Source: Desulfosporosinus sp. (GTDB lineage: Bacteria > Bacillota > Desulfitobacteriia > Desulfitobacteriales > Desulfitobacteriaceae). From it: 52,787 nucleotides of DNA. Below, piece after piece: positions 44,723-52,787 of this stretch (position 1 is its first letter; the number at the start of each line of letters is the position of its first letter). Location: positions 1 to 52,787 of the forward strand of contig JARLHU010000017.1 of assembly GCA_031292095.1 (NCBI GenBank), given 5' to 3'. Position numbers and translations under genes: made by a program. Below the pieces are notes generated by a model. It saw nothing but the letters and a program-made list of their open reading frames with translations, was not told where the DNA came from and did not search any database.

Positions 44723-46378
44723 TTAGCTATCTTTATCACCGCAGCATTGACACTTTCCTTCTTTAAAAATATGACCTTGATTAATTACAAAAGTAGGTTC
44801 TATATCTATTAAACAGTTATCTTCAAATTCGCCTTTAATGGTTCTCTTAACCGTATCTAGCATAACACACGTCGTTCTTAATAGAATTTCAGTACCATAA
44901 GCTACTCTTGTAGCTCCGCATCCATTTCGAATAGTGTTTTGTTCCACTAATTCATTAGACAATTTATTTGCCTTATTATTTACCAAATTACCTTCTTTAT
45001 TGGTATATAGACATTCAAAACATCCTTTCTTTGAATAGTCGATTTTTAGAATATGACTATTCGTTCCTCCTGCTTCAAGCCAAGAATATATTACTGGTTT
45101 ATCATAATTAACTTCTTTAAAAACAGCATTAGCCATGAGTTGGACATCGCTGCTCCCCACCGTAAATATTATCATATCAAATTTATGCATATCTCTTTTA
45201 AGAGTTTCTTGAGTAAGGAATTCATTTTTTGCATCTATAATAATTTCGGGATGCATTAATTCCAAATCAAATTTCATAGCTATCACTTTACTGATATGAC
45301 TCCAGGAAAGCTTTGCCCTGTGACGCATTATATTTACTTCTTCTAATGTATCACCGTCATACAAAGTCAAATTTTTGACTCCTAATTTTACCAATTCCGT
45401 TGCCATATAGCTCCCCAGCGATCCAACACCAACTATGGCAACCTTTTTGTCAACATTTAATATATCATTTCCGATTTGTTCATTTAAGAAAAAATAATCG
45501 CAGCGTTTTGTTTCTATTAGCTCAATTTTTTCAAATGAATTTTCTAATTTATCCATAAATATTTCTGTCTTTGAACTTTTAAAATATACTAGGCAACAAA
45601 AGTTAATTCTATGATTTAAAACCATTATTTCAAATATAATGAACGCTTTATTTGAATTAACTTTTGCTTTTTTAATTGATTCATATGTTTCATGGCTTAT
45701 TCGTCCTAGGTCTCTTCCTTTAATGATACTCAAGATATCATCAATTTTCCAAAGCTTATCTTTAACGGGTGGTAATATCCTTCTATTATCTATAATTGGA
45801 ATATAAAACGCGCATATGCTAGGTACAAAGCTCCATTTATCTTTGTCATTCAGCTTAATTCCATTGGTTACGATTCTAAGCTTCTTATCTTTATTTTGGT
45901 AAACATTCATCCTTTGAAACACTCTATCCTGGGCAACCTGGGCAATATATAATCTCATAAAAATATCACCCTTTGTTTGTTGATTCCAGTAATATAAAAA
46001 TTCTTTTTGAAATTCTTCCTCTATTTCCAATGGTGATAAAGATAGCAGATGAATAAGACGGTCTATAGCATCAATTATTTTCTCTTCGTACGACATTAAG
46101 TAATTAATTGTATTTCCTGACTCTTGAAGACATACTAAGCGATATTTCTGCTTATCCTTGTCGATCGGGATTTCAAATGGCAATATATGCGGGTAATCAT
46201 ATTGACTATCATTTCTTACCAAAATAAGTGGTTTGCTAGTTCTATTTTCTTCTTTTGAATACCAAACGCCATATTCTTTGTCTTTGAGTTTAAAAAACAC
46301 AATATCATTTTCTTCGCATAAAATCTGTATTTCTTCGTATGTAGCTAGTATCTTTTTAATAATTTGATTCTCAGCCAA
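44723..46378 (-). CDS. cap2: CBASS Cap2, E2-E1 ubiquitin-transfer fusion
   Basis: 551 residues from TTG 46378, seven bases after AAGGAG and overlapping the cdn stop by eight bases. N-terminal E2-like domain with candidate catalytic Cys83 (KYRLVCLQESGN); C-terminal ThiF/E1 adenylation domain with ATP loop VAIVGVGSLGSYMATEL (about 313-329), DGDTLEEVNIMRH, and catalytic Cys487 (IRNGCGATRVAYG). Zinc ligands are probably CFEC and the C-terminal CQCC. Cap2 activates and ligates the CD-NTase C-terminus onto cellular targets, priming it. Confidence 0.9.
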   Translation of the reverse strand: MAENQIIKKILATYEEIQILCEENDIVFFKLKDKEYGVWYSKEENRTSKPLILVRNDSQYDYPHILPFEIPIDKDKQKYRLVCLQESGNTINYLMSYEEKIIDAIDRLIHLLSLSPLEIEEEFQKEFLYYWNQQTKGDIFMRLYIAQVAQDRVFQRMNVYQNKDKKLRIVTNGIKLNDKDKWSFVPSICAFYIPIIDNRRILPPVKDKLWKIDDILSIIKGRDLGRISHETYESIKKAKVNSNKAFIIFEIMVLNHRINFCCLVYFKSSKTEIFMDKLENSFEKIELIETKRCDYFFLNEQIGNDILNVDKKVAIVGVGSLGSYMATELVKLGVKNLTLYDGDTLEEVNIMRHRAKLSWSHISKVIAMKFDLELMHPEIIIDAKNEFLTQETLKRDMHKFDMIIFTVGSSDVQLMANAVFKEVNYDKPVIYSWLEAGGTNSHILKIDYSKKGCFECLYTNKEGNLVNNKANKLSNELVEQNTIRNGCGATRVAYGTEILLRTTCVMLDTVKRTIKGEFEDNCLIDIEPTFVINQGHIFKEGKCQCCGDKDS

Positions 46379-47414
46379 AATTATGCTCCTTTTTGGCGGA
46401 TGCAATTAATAAGCTTGATGCATTTACTAGTTTTGCCGGAACTTTAAATTCATCCCCAAAAACTTTTTGTACACTTATACCTGCGTCGTGTTCAGATTCT
46501 TCATTGCATGCATCAATTAAATTTTGTAATGCCGTATTTAATCTATTATAAAATTTGACTCCGTAAGTATCAATGCTGTCTTTCATCTTCTTGAAAACAT
46601 CTGTCCACGGTGTTACAGGTAAAGATCTTGAAATATCTGCTTTTACAAGCACTCCATTTTCATATGTTAAAGAAAATTTGTTAACAATGTTTTGAATTGT
46701 TTTTTGTAAAGATGTTAAATCATCATCTCCTTCGGAGTTTGTGCTTGCAATAAAGCAATCACATGCAAGAAGAGTAAGCCCTATATTGGGTGGTGCTTCG
46801 TGATCTAATGTTGAATTGTAATATTTCTCTAATTTCCACTTCTTAATATAGCGAATGATTCTTCTCAATTGATCATTGACATTAATCCTATCCACGAGAT
46901 AGTCGTTTAATCCTTTAGGATCTGCTAGTTCCCATGAATAATTACCTTCGGTTGCAAATTCCTTACCTCTGGCAAGATATACACTTTCATTATGCTTTGC
47001 ATATAATGGCAAATCTATATGCATCCATTCAGTTTCATTTTCAACATAAGATACATTTAAACATGGTTCTTTAATAGTAGTAGATCTATTCCATAAACTT
47101 ATTGCGTCTCTTCCATACCCTTTTATTTTTCTTGGATCACTATTTTGGTCAATATCAAGTGGAAACATAACTGCAACATCTCTATCAATACTTCCACCAT
47201 GATTGTTTTTAATTGTGGTATGCAACTTATAGCTTCCCTGATCAAATACTTCCATATCGTTCTTTTTTACTTCAATATTATGTTTTCCGCATTCTGTTGG
47301 AAAATTATTCTTAAGATCATTCTCCAAAGTTTCTCTTTTTTCTTTGAGGTCTTCAACCTCTGTATCGATTGTGATTTCTTTATAGAAATCTTCAAACTGC
47401 TTTTTCAACTTCAT
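46371..47414 (-). CDS. cdn: CBASS CD-NTase (cGAS/DncV-like nucleotidyltransferase)
   Basis: 347 residues. Nucleotidyltransferase helix motif QGSYKLHTTI (Gly60-Ser61), first catalytic carboxylates in SIDRDVAVMF (Asp77, Asp79) and the third in EWMHIDLPLYA (Asp134). The helical C-terminal half ends in a glycine (HNFG), as needed for Cap2 conjugation. On phage infection it should synthesise a cyclic di- or trinucleotide; the product cannot be read from sequence. ATG after AGGGGGAG. First gene of the operon; a TTGACA sits at 47540-47545 on the minus strand, without a good -10. Confidence 0.9.
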   Translation of the reverse strand: MKLKKQFEDFYKEITIDTEVEDLKEKRETLENDLKNNFPTECGKHNIEVKKNDMEVFDQGSYKLHTTIKNNHGGSIDRDVAVMFPLDIDQNSDPRKIKGYGRDAISLWNRSTTIKEPCLNVSYVENETEWMHIDLPLYAKHNESVYLARGKEFATEGNYSWELADPKGLNDYLVDRINVNDQLRRIIRYIKKWKLEKYYNSTLDHEAPPNIGLTLLACDCFIASTNSEGDDDLTSLQKTIQNIVNKFSLTYENGVLVKADISRSLPVTPWTDVFKKMKDSIDTYGVKFYNRLNTALQNLIDACNEESEHDAGISVQKVFGDEFKVPAKLVNASSLLIASAKKEHNFG

Positions 47415-47650
47415 AATATAACTCCCCCTAACTTTTTATTACCAGCCATTTTTTGTAGATTGATTCTTCTGAACGGACAGTTCTGTTGATGGCAAAGCAA
47501 GTTCTAACCATTTCCTAATTTTCGGTATGATAAATTAATTGTCAAGTGTAACAAACTTCAAGTTTATTGATTTAGATATATCGTCACACGTAACTAATAG
47601 AGCCTTTATAATTAATTTTCTTAGCCTCCCATTATAAATGTTATAAAGAC

Positions 47651-47800
47651 ATTAATATTAAAAACAAAAAGCCAATAACCATAATATTTCAGTTATTGGC
47701 TAAGATGCGTTTTGGTTAGTCGGGATAATTATTAATTTTTCCAAACGATCAACATATTAATTGCCCAATAGTGACCGACTTCATTATCACTGAACATTAT
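47651..47800. repeat. Direct repeat flanking the CBASS operon, right copy
   Basis: Counterpart of 42776-42945. It abuts the nrdJ stop (47803) and includes the nrdJ terminator, so this is probably the native copy. The rest of the 47415-47650 gap is the AT-rich cdn upstream region. Confidence 0.85.
47660..47701 (-). terminator. Terminator of nrdR-nrdJ
   Basis: Minus strand AGCCAATAAC ... GTTATTGGCT followed by TTTTTGTTTTTAA; strong stem and T-run about 100 bases after nrdJ. Confidence 0.85.
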
Positions 47801-47802
47801 TT

Positions 47803-50205
47803 TTACCCACACTTAGAGTAACCACAATGCGTGCAGACAACACAGCCACTTTCATGGTTAATCGCCATACCACACTCAGGGCAGGCGTTCGCTGAAGCAA
47901 CACCCGCGCGGGGTTTCTTTTCAGTAACTTTTCCTACAGAAGATTTTTCGCGTGCTACGACGCTTGACTGTTCAGCTGTTGGGACGGTTTCCTGTCCGCC
48001 GAACTGAATTGTAGATATATTAATCCCGACTTCGTTATATTTCTTAATAACTCGAGCGATAGCGTCTGGACAAGATGTAACACTAACCCCTTCTCTTCGC
48101 ATGCAAGCCGGACAGCGGATCCCTTTGACCTGCTCAGTGATGGCATCAACAGACAAGCCTGAACGGAGGGCGATAGAAATCAGTCGGGCTGTTGCCTCGG
48201 ATTGGGAGGAGCACCCTCCAGCGCGACCTGTATTTGTGAAGACCTCACAAATACCTTTTTCATCCGCATTAACACTTACATAGAGATTACCGCACCCAAT
48301 TTTGATTTTCTCCGTAACCCCGATGGTGGTGGTCGGTCGTGGACGAGGTACGACTGTATTCACTTCTGGAATGAACGGTGTTTTAGGGATAAATGCTTCA
48401 GAGGCCGGTTGTTGATTCCCCTCGATTCGGCTTTGAGTCTGGCTTTGTGCTGCGGAGGTTCCAGTGGAAAGCACTTGTTCTTCCCGACTGCCATCCCGAT
48501 AGACTGTTACCCCTTTGCAGTTTAGTTCGTCCGCCAAGCGATATACTTCAGCTATCTCTTCTTGTGTTGCGGAGTTGGCAAAGTTAACCGTTTTGGATAC
48601 TGCATTATCCGTATATTTTTGAAAAGCCGCCTGAATCCTAATATGCCATTCGGGCGCGATCTCTTGAGCCGTAGTAAAGACTTCCTGTACCCAATTTGGT
48701 ACTTCCGGTAACCCTAGAACGGTCCCCTGTTCCGCAATCTTGTGCATAAGTTCCTGAGAATAGAAACCATATTCTTTGGCAAATGCTTCAAAAAGCGGAT
48801 TAACTTCAACTAAAGCTGTCCCATCCAACACAGTTTTCGTATAGGCGACTGCAAAGAGGGGTTCTACTCCGCTAGAAGCACTGCAAATCATAGAAATAGT
48901 TCCGGTCGGAGCAATTGTCGTTAGGGTAGCATTTCGTAGTTTCATGACCCCGTCATAAATTGAGCCTTCGTAATTGGGAAAGGTTCCCCGTTCTTCAGCT
49001 AGTCGTTGTGACTCAATACGAGCCTCTGTCTGGATAAATTTCATAGTCTTTTCTGCATACACCATAGCATCTTCCGTGGCATATGAGGTTTGAAGTAAAA
49101 TGAGCATATCAGCAAAACCCATCACACCGAGCCCAATTTTACGATTTCCTTTAACCACCTCATCAATGATGGTTAGTGGATATTGATTCGCATCGATCAC
49201 GTTATCAAGGAAACGGACGGACAACCGGGTCACATAACTCAAACGCTCCCAATCGACAACCATCTTTCCGTTCTTCTCAGTCACCATCAACTTGAGGTTA
49301 ATAGAGCCTAGGTTACAAGCTTCATTAGGTAGCAAGGGTTGCTCACCACAAGGATTCGTGGCTTCAATCTCTCCTTGCAGAGGGGTAGGATTTCCCTCGT
49401 TTAAACGGTCAAGAAAGACGATTCCCGGTTCCCCGTTTTGCCAAGCATGCTCTACAATCTTATTGAAAATCTCCGGTGCGGATAATTTCCCAGCAACGAG
49501 ACCCGTATGAGGGTCTATCAGATCATAGGGGCGTCCTTCACGAACAGCCAGCATAAATTCTTCCGTGATCCCGACAGAAATATTAAAATTTGTAATCTCT
49601 TTATTATCTTCTTTACACTGGATGAAATCCACAATATCAGGATGGTCCACACGTAGTATTCCCATATTCGCGCCGCGCCGGGTTCCGCCTTGTTTAACCG
49701 CTTCCGTAGCTGAATTGAAAACTTTCATAAAGGAGATCGGGCCGGAGGCCACTCCACCCGTTGAGCGAACCATGCTGTTTTTCGGGCGCAGGCGGGAAAA
49801 GCTAAAGCCAGTCCCGCCACCAGATTTATGAATAATGGCTGCATTTTTAATCGCATCGAAAATCTGTTCCATGCTATCTTCAATCGGTAAAACAAAGCAA
49901 GCACTCAATTGTCCAAGATCCCGACCAGCGTTCATCAGCGTCGGCGAGTTGGGCATGAACTCGAGGTTGGCCATCATAGTATAGAATTCTTTAGCCAGGA
50001 CCTCAGTTTCCTCTTCGTTTCTACCGTATTTATCCATTTCAATATCCGCAACTACACTGGCTACGCGATAAAGCATATCCTCCGCAGTTTCTATCACTTG
50101 TCCTTTTTCTTGTTTTAAATACCTTTTTGCCAATACAACGCGGGCATTAGGCGTTAGATTAGCCTTCGGCCAGGTTATTGGTACTTGTCCTTCAAAGCTC
50201 AACAC
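47803..50205 (-). CDS. nrdJ: Adenosylcobalamin-dependent (class II) ribonucleotide reductase
   Basis: About 800 residues; reduces ribonucleotides to deoxyribonucleotides with a B12-derived radical. Landmarks are [48 protein letters not shown], the radical Cys with [21 protein letters not shown], and [21 protein letters not shown]-terminal zinc-binding tail [23 protein letters not shown] 50205 is chosen, nine bases after AAGGAAAG; the frame is open to 50364 but that part overlaps nrdR. No NrdB subunit is needed. Confidence 0.94.
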   Translation of the reverse strand: MLSFEGQVPITWPKANLTPNARVVLAKRYLKQEKGQVIETAEDMLYRVASVVADIEMDKYGRNEEETEVLAKEFYTMMANLEFMPNSPTLMNAGRDLGQLSACFVLPIEDSMEQIFDAIKNAAIIHKSGGGTGFSFSRLRPKNSMVRSTGGVASGPISFMKVFNSATEAVKQGGTRRGANMGILRVDHPDIVDFIQCKEDNKEITNFNISVGITEEFMLAVREGRPYDLIDPHTGLVAGKLSAPEIFNKIVEHAWQNGEPGIVFLDRLNEGNPTPLQGEIEATNPCGEQPLLPNEACNLGSINLKLMVTEKNGKMVVDWERLSYVTRLSVRFLDNVIDANQYPLTIIDEVVKGNRKIGLGVMGFADMLILLQTSYATEDAMVYAEKTMKFIQTEARIESQRLAEERGTFPNYEGSIYDGVMKLRNATLTTIAPTGTISMICSASSGVEPLFAVAYTKTVLDGTALVEVNPLFEAFAKEYGFYSQELMHKIAEQGTVLGLPEVPNWVQEVFTTAQEIAPEWHIRIQAAFQKYTDNAVSKTVNFANSATQEEIAEVYRLADELNCKGVTVYRDGSREEQVLSTGTSAAQSQTQSRIEGNQQPASEAFIPKTPFIPEVNTVVPRPRPTTTIGVTEKIKIGCGNLYVSVNADEKGICEVFTNTGRAGGCSSQSEATARLISIALRSGLSVDAITEQVKGIRCPACMRREGVSVTSCPDAIARVIKKYNEVGINISTIQFGGQETVPTAEQSSVVAREKSSVGKVTEKKPRAGVASANACPECGMAINHESGCVVCTHCGYSKCG

Positions 50206-50236
50206 GAATCCCAACTTTCCTTCATAACTATTGCGA

Positions 50237-50713
50237 TTAGTCCCTCTTTTTAAGGTTCTCTCGCTTTTCAATAAGCTCATGTAATTCTTCCATGAAACGC
50301 TGTATATCCCTAAACTGACGATAAACAGAAGCAAACCGTATGTAGGCAACCTCGTCCAAGCCAAACAGTTGTTCCAATACGACTTCTCCTACGTCAGCAC
50401 TAGACACCTCACGCTCATGACTGTTACGCAATTTCTTTTCTACTGCGTAAGCAGCCTCCTCGATTAGTTCCGTAGAAATTGGCCGCTTTTCGCACGCTCT
50501 AAGCATGCCAGCCATCATTTTAGAACGAGAAAATTCGTCACGCCGTCCATCTTTTTTTACCACGACGAGGGGAGAATCCTCAAACTTTTCGAAGGTAGTA
50601 AACCGACGCAAGCAACGATCACATTCTCGACGTCTACGGACTGCTGTTCCTTCTTCAACCTGACGCGAATCATGAACTTTAGTATCCTCGTTTCCGCAGA
50701 ACGGACAATGCAC
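50237..50713 (-). CDS. nrdR: Transcriptional repressor NrdR
   Basis: 158 residues. N-terminal zinc ribbon CPFCGNEDTKVHDSR ... CDRCLRRFTTFE, then the ATP-cone (VVVKKDGRRDEFSRSKMMAGML) which senses dATP/ATP. NrdR represses ribonucleotide reductase genes. GTG 50713 (VHCPFCG) is the start because homologues begin there and the NrdR boxes lie immediately upstream inside the longer open frame. 31 bases separate it from nrdJ. Confidence 0.93.
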   Translation of the reverse strand: MHCPFCGNEDTKVHDSRQVEEGTAVRRRRECDRCLRRFTTFEKFEDSPLVVVKKDGRRDEFSRSKMMAGMLRACEKRPISTELIEEAAYAVEKKLRNSHEREVSSADVGEVVLEQLFGLDEVAYIRFASVYRQFRDIQRFMEELHELIEKRENLKKRD

Positions 50714-50725
50714 AGCTCCACCCCC

Positions 50726-50772
50726 ACATATAGTATGTAACAAATTTAACCACACTATATGTTGTGTGTCAA
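50726..50772 (-). promoter_or_regulatory. nrdR-nrdJ promoter with two NrdR boxes
   Basis: Minus-strand TTGACA (50767-50772), 17-base spacer, TTAAAT (50744-50749). One NrdR box (ACACTATATGTTGTGT on the plus strand, 50752-50767) fills the spacer and a second (ACATATAGTATGT, 50726-50738) lies about 26 bases away, the usual tandem spacing. Indicates autorepression. Confidence 0.82.
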
Positions 50773-50995
50773 ATCTCTTTTCAGACATTATCAGGCTTGT
50801 CCCTCTCTCCTCGCTTGTTTCTGTTCACTACCTCTTTTTTCCTACTATTTACTAAGAGTAGGAAAAGACGAATAAAAAAAATAGCTTTTAAGCCTTGAAC
50901 TAAGATTGTTTCAGAGTAGTATTCCTAATGTAAAAAGGGCAGAATATGCCTGTAAGTATTAGAATTACTTATCTTAGGAAGGAAGTGAAAAAACC

Positions 50996-51130
50996 ATGAT
51001 AAAGAAATTACCACCTGAAAAAAATCCCAATCCTAACACCCAACCAACCCCGCACAACCATCAACCTAGTATGGATTCTAGAGATGGGCATGGACTTTCG
51101 AAAGAGGAAGCCTTACGGTCAAAAAAATAA
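50996..51130 (+). CDS. Small 44-residue protein, unknown
   Basis: ATG at 50996, TAA at 51130, preceded by AGGAAGGAAGTG. The peptide is hydrophilic and rich in Pro, Asn and His (KKLPPEKNPNPNTQPTPHNH), ending GLSKEEALRSKK. A hairpin follows at 51191. No family recognised; the good ribosome binding site and terminator make it plausible. Confidence 0.5.
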   Translation: MIKKLPPEKNPNPNTQPTPHNHQPSMDSRDGHGLSKEEALRSKK

Positions 51131-51190
51131 CTGTTTAAGTATTAATCGACAATATCATATTTTAGTGTCATCTAATTGTTAAATAATATG

Positions 51191-51223
51191 AAGGAGGTAT
51201 CTGTCCGGGATAGATACCTCCTT
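51191..51223 (+). terminator. Hairpin after the small ORF
   Basis: Perfect 12-base stem AAGGAGGTATCT / AGATACCTCCTT with nine-base loop. The T-run is weak (CTTCTC); 60 bases after the stop. Confidence 0.55.
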
Positions 51224-51298
51224 CTCATGAGAAAACTCAGATAACTGCTTACCTGCCCTCATGAATGCAGGTAGGCTGGACATCGATTGGAAATTTCC

Positions 51299-51339
51299 TT
51301 GTAAGAAAGTATCTATCAGTTGCAAATACTATCTTACAA
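51299..51339. repeat. Inverted repeat upstream of the lipoprotein gene
   Basis: TTGTAAGAAAGTAT and ATACTATCTTACAA pair at 13 of 14 positions across a 13-base loop, 46 bases before the start codon. Could be an operator or leader hairpin. Confidence 0.5.
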
Positions 51340-51384
51340 AGGTAAGCTATATTTAGACAACGTTTATAAGGAGGATTACTGACA

Positions 51385-52473
51385 ATGCGGATTGTTATGC
51401 CTAACTTCAGGAAAACAATGATAAATTTAACTATCCCACTAACCCTAGCCCTAGTTGTAGGGTGTTCCAGTCCAAACAAACCTAGCGATGGACAATATCA
51501 AACTGACGCCGCGACAAACGGTCAGCAAAATACTAATACTACCACTCCAAATCCCCCTTCGTCATCTACCGTCCTAAACTCAATTGTGTATAATAACACT
51601 CAATATGGTTTCAACTTTACATTACCAAAAAGTTGGAAAGGTTATTCGCTTGTAAGTAGTCGATGGCAAGGTTTAGCTCAAGGAAGTCAACCGACTGGCG
51701 AAACAGTTATTGAAACTGGCCCTATTATTTCGATCAGAGACCCTCAATGGACTTCTAAAATCCCCCGCCAGGATATCCCGATTATGGTATTTACCTTTGA
51801 TCAATGGAACTCACTTCAGCAGGAAAAATTTCATATAGGAGCTGCGCCTATAGGGCCTAGTGAACTGGGGCGTAACAATAGTTACGTATTTGCACTTCCT
51901 GCACGTTATAACTACGCATCCCCGTCGGGGTATAAAGAAGTGGAAACAATTTTAGGAAGTAGTCCTGTACCTCTTCAGACAACACAGCCACGTCCTGATT
52001 CTACGGAATCGCTGTTATCTAATATTATGGCACTTGGCAAACAAGGTAAAGTGATTAACAGCGACTATTCGGCGAAAACAACTACAATTGATGCCGTCGA
52101 AAAGGACTGGGGAAATGCTGATAAAACTGATTACATCGCCACTGCTAAAGGCAACTATGCTACCTATACTAGCCATAATGTTGTGTTTGGTATAAACAAG
52201 GGAGACCAAATATTTGAAGTCAGGAGTTATGACAGTCGATTAGCGGGAATAACTCTCGCCAAGACGAAAGGTGTTTTGGGAACTCCGGCATACGATGCTA
52301 AGGCTAATGGTCAAGAAATCATTGGCTATACAACCGATTCAGAATTCAAGGTCGAGATGGTATACCCTCAACCAACCACTGATCGTCCTGATCCAATTAT
52401 GGACCACTATAATGTCCTTTACCCGAACGGTACAGTTAATGAAATGGCGGGCGATCCGGGAAGACAATGGTAA
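51385..52473 (+). CDS. Lipoprotein of unknown function
   Basis: 362 residues. Signal peptide with lipobox LALVVGC (Cys about residue 27) implies membrane anchoring outside the cell; a Ser/Thr/Asn/Gln-rich linker follows. A PsbP-like segment can be seen (TQYGFNFTLPKSWKGYSLV) and a later region (IDAVEKDWGNADKTDYIATAKGNYATYTSHNVVFGINKGDQIFEVRSY) resembles repeats in Firmicute lipoproteins that measure or bind small molecules; no enzyme motif. ATG after AAGGAGG, ten bases. Confidence 0.78.
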   Translation: MRIVMPNFRKTMINLTIPLTLALVVGCSSPNKPSDGQYQTDAATNGQQNTNTTTPNPPSSSTVLNSIVYNNTQYGFNFTLPKSWKGYSLVSSRWQGLAQGSQPTGETVIETGPIISIRDPQWTSKIPRQDIPIMVFTFDQWNSLQQEKFHIGAAPIGPSELGRNNSYVFALPARYNYASPSGYKEVETILGSSPVPLQTTQPRPDSTESLLSNIMALGKQGKVINSDYSAKTTTIDAVEKDWGNADKTDYIATAKGNYATYTSHNVVFGINKGDQIFEVRSYDSRLAGITLAKTKGVLGTPAYDAKANGQEIIGYTTDSEFKVEMVYPQPTTDRPDPIMDHYNVLYPNGTVNEMAGDPGRQW

Positions 52474-52485
52474 ATAGGCTATAAC

Positions 52486-52532
52486 CTACTTTGCCAGGGG
52501 CTTGCGCCCCAAGTATCATCGGCCCTGGAACA
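52486..52532 (-). ncRNA. 5S rRNA 3'-half-like fragment, copy 1
   Basis: Minus strand contains AGGGCCGATGATACTTGGGG, GCAAGCCCCTGGCAAAGTAG, as in the 3' half of 5S rRNA (helix IV, loop E, ending AGTAGG). The expected 5' half is absent; hairpins lie there instead. Confidence 0.55.
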
Positions 52533-52534
52533 CG

Positions 52535-52726
52535 AAAAGCGGACGAGCTTTTCGCCACACTGCGTCCCGTAACGCATGCTCCTGCAGTGTGGGACCCAAT
52601 ACTGACCACGATCAGGACACAAAAATGCTACCTCGTTAGAGATAGCATTTTGCTTGTTACCTGGCGATACGATAGGCGAATGAGCCTATCGCCACACTGC
52701 GGCTCATAACGCAAACTCCTGCAGTG
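52535..52726. repeat. Repeated hairpin unit
   Basis: Two related units: CGAAAAGC/GAGCTTTTCG then CCACACTGC/GCAGTGTGG (52553-52588), and CGATAGGC/GAGCCTATCG then CCACACTGC/GCAGTGTGG (52691-52726), with TAACGCA and CTCCT conserved in the loop. Between them is a terminator-like hairpin AAAATGCTA/TAGCATTTT (52622-52651). Confidence 0.75.
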
Positions 52727-52732
52727 TGGATT

Positions 52733-52787
52733 CTACTTTGCCAGGGGCTTGCGCCCCAAGTATCATCGGCCCTAGAACGAAAGGCGA
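52733..52787 (-). ncRNA. 5S rRNA 3'-half-like fragment, copy 2 (cut by window end)
   Basis: Same 42-base sequence as copy 1, on the minus strand, followed by CGAAAGGCGA at the window edge, which looks like the start of another hairpin unit. Confidence 0.55.

Noticed and set aside
50206..50364. N-terminal extension of nrdJ that looks like a signal peptide (GLLLFIVSLGIYSV)
   Set aside because: It overlaps nrdR in another frame and no NrdJ has such a leader; a GTG with a ribosome binding site lies downstream.
51249..51479. Minus-strand frame opposite the lipoprotein start
   Set aside because: Antisense to the lipoprotein signal peptide, no supporting signals.
52491..52709. 72-codon frame across the terminal hairpins
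   Set aside because: Runs through 5S-like and hairpin repeats; chance open frame.

Overview
The window looks like a chromosomal segment of an anaerobic, spore-forming Firmicute of the Desulfosporosinus/Desulfitobacterium (Peptococcaceae) type. The case rests on a sigH, clpC/mcsAB/ctsR, Cys-T-box cysE-cysS core cluster with that gene order, rubrerythrin instead of catalase, a B12-dependent (class II) ribonucleotide reductase under NrdR control, frequent GTG/TTG starts with strong AGGAGG-type ribosome binding sites, and typical TTGACA/TATAAT promoters. The species is an inference; no 16S gene is present.

Region 1 (1-17.1 kb) is a dense housekeeping block, almost all on the minus strand: tRNA-fMet and tRNA-Thr, sigH, then a cysteine T-box operon (cysE-cysS-mrnC-thyX-rlmB), the gltX-ispF-ispD-PIN/TRAM group, carD, a plus-strand gene of unknown role, radA, and the CtsR-regulated stress operon ctsR-mcsA-mcsB-clpC. 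It links sporulation onset, tRNA charging, isoprenoid precursors and protein quality control.

Region 2 (17.2-32.8 kb) is a mosaic of short transcription units: universal stress protein, M24 peptidase, rubrerythrin, MFS transporter, Nudix hydrolase, YgbA-like protein, RluA-type pseudouridine synthase, a soluble chemoreceptor, DTW-domain tRNA enzyme, a secreted repeat protein, uracil-DNA glycosylase, an acyltransferase, DinB-like and SagB-like proteins and a DUF2238 membrane protein. Several intergenic regions carry copies of a dispersed inverted-repeat element.

Region 3 (32.8-47.8 kb) is accessory. It holds two copies of an unrecognised structured non-coding element (one interrupted by a 128-bp MITE-like insertion), a C1 peptidase, a decayed secreted repeat protein, a split chromate transporter, two methyltransferases, an RCC1-repeat protein, an IS200/IS605 element with tnpA and tnpB, and a complete type II CBASS anti-phage operon: CD-NTase, Cap2 (E2-E1), Cap3 (JAMM) and a two-TM SAVED effector. 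The CBASS operon sits between two similar ~150-bp sequences; the right one is the terminator region of nrdJ, so the island appears to have entered next to nrdJ with duplication of that flank.

Region 4 (47.8-52.8 kb) holds nrdR-nrdJ with NrdR boxes, a 44-residue ORF, a lipoprotein gene, and a terminal non-coding stretch with repeated hairpins and two 5S-rRNA-3'-end-like fragments.

The most exciting system is the CBASS operon with its flanking duplication; the most novel-looking signals are the two-copy structured element and the dispersed inverted repeats.
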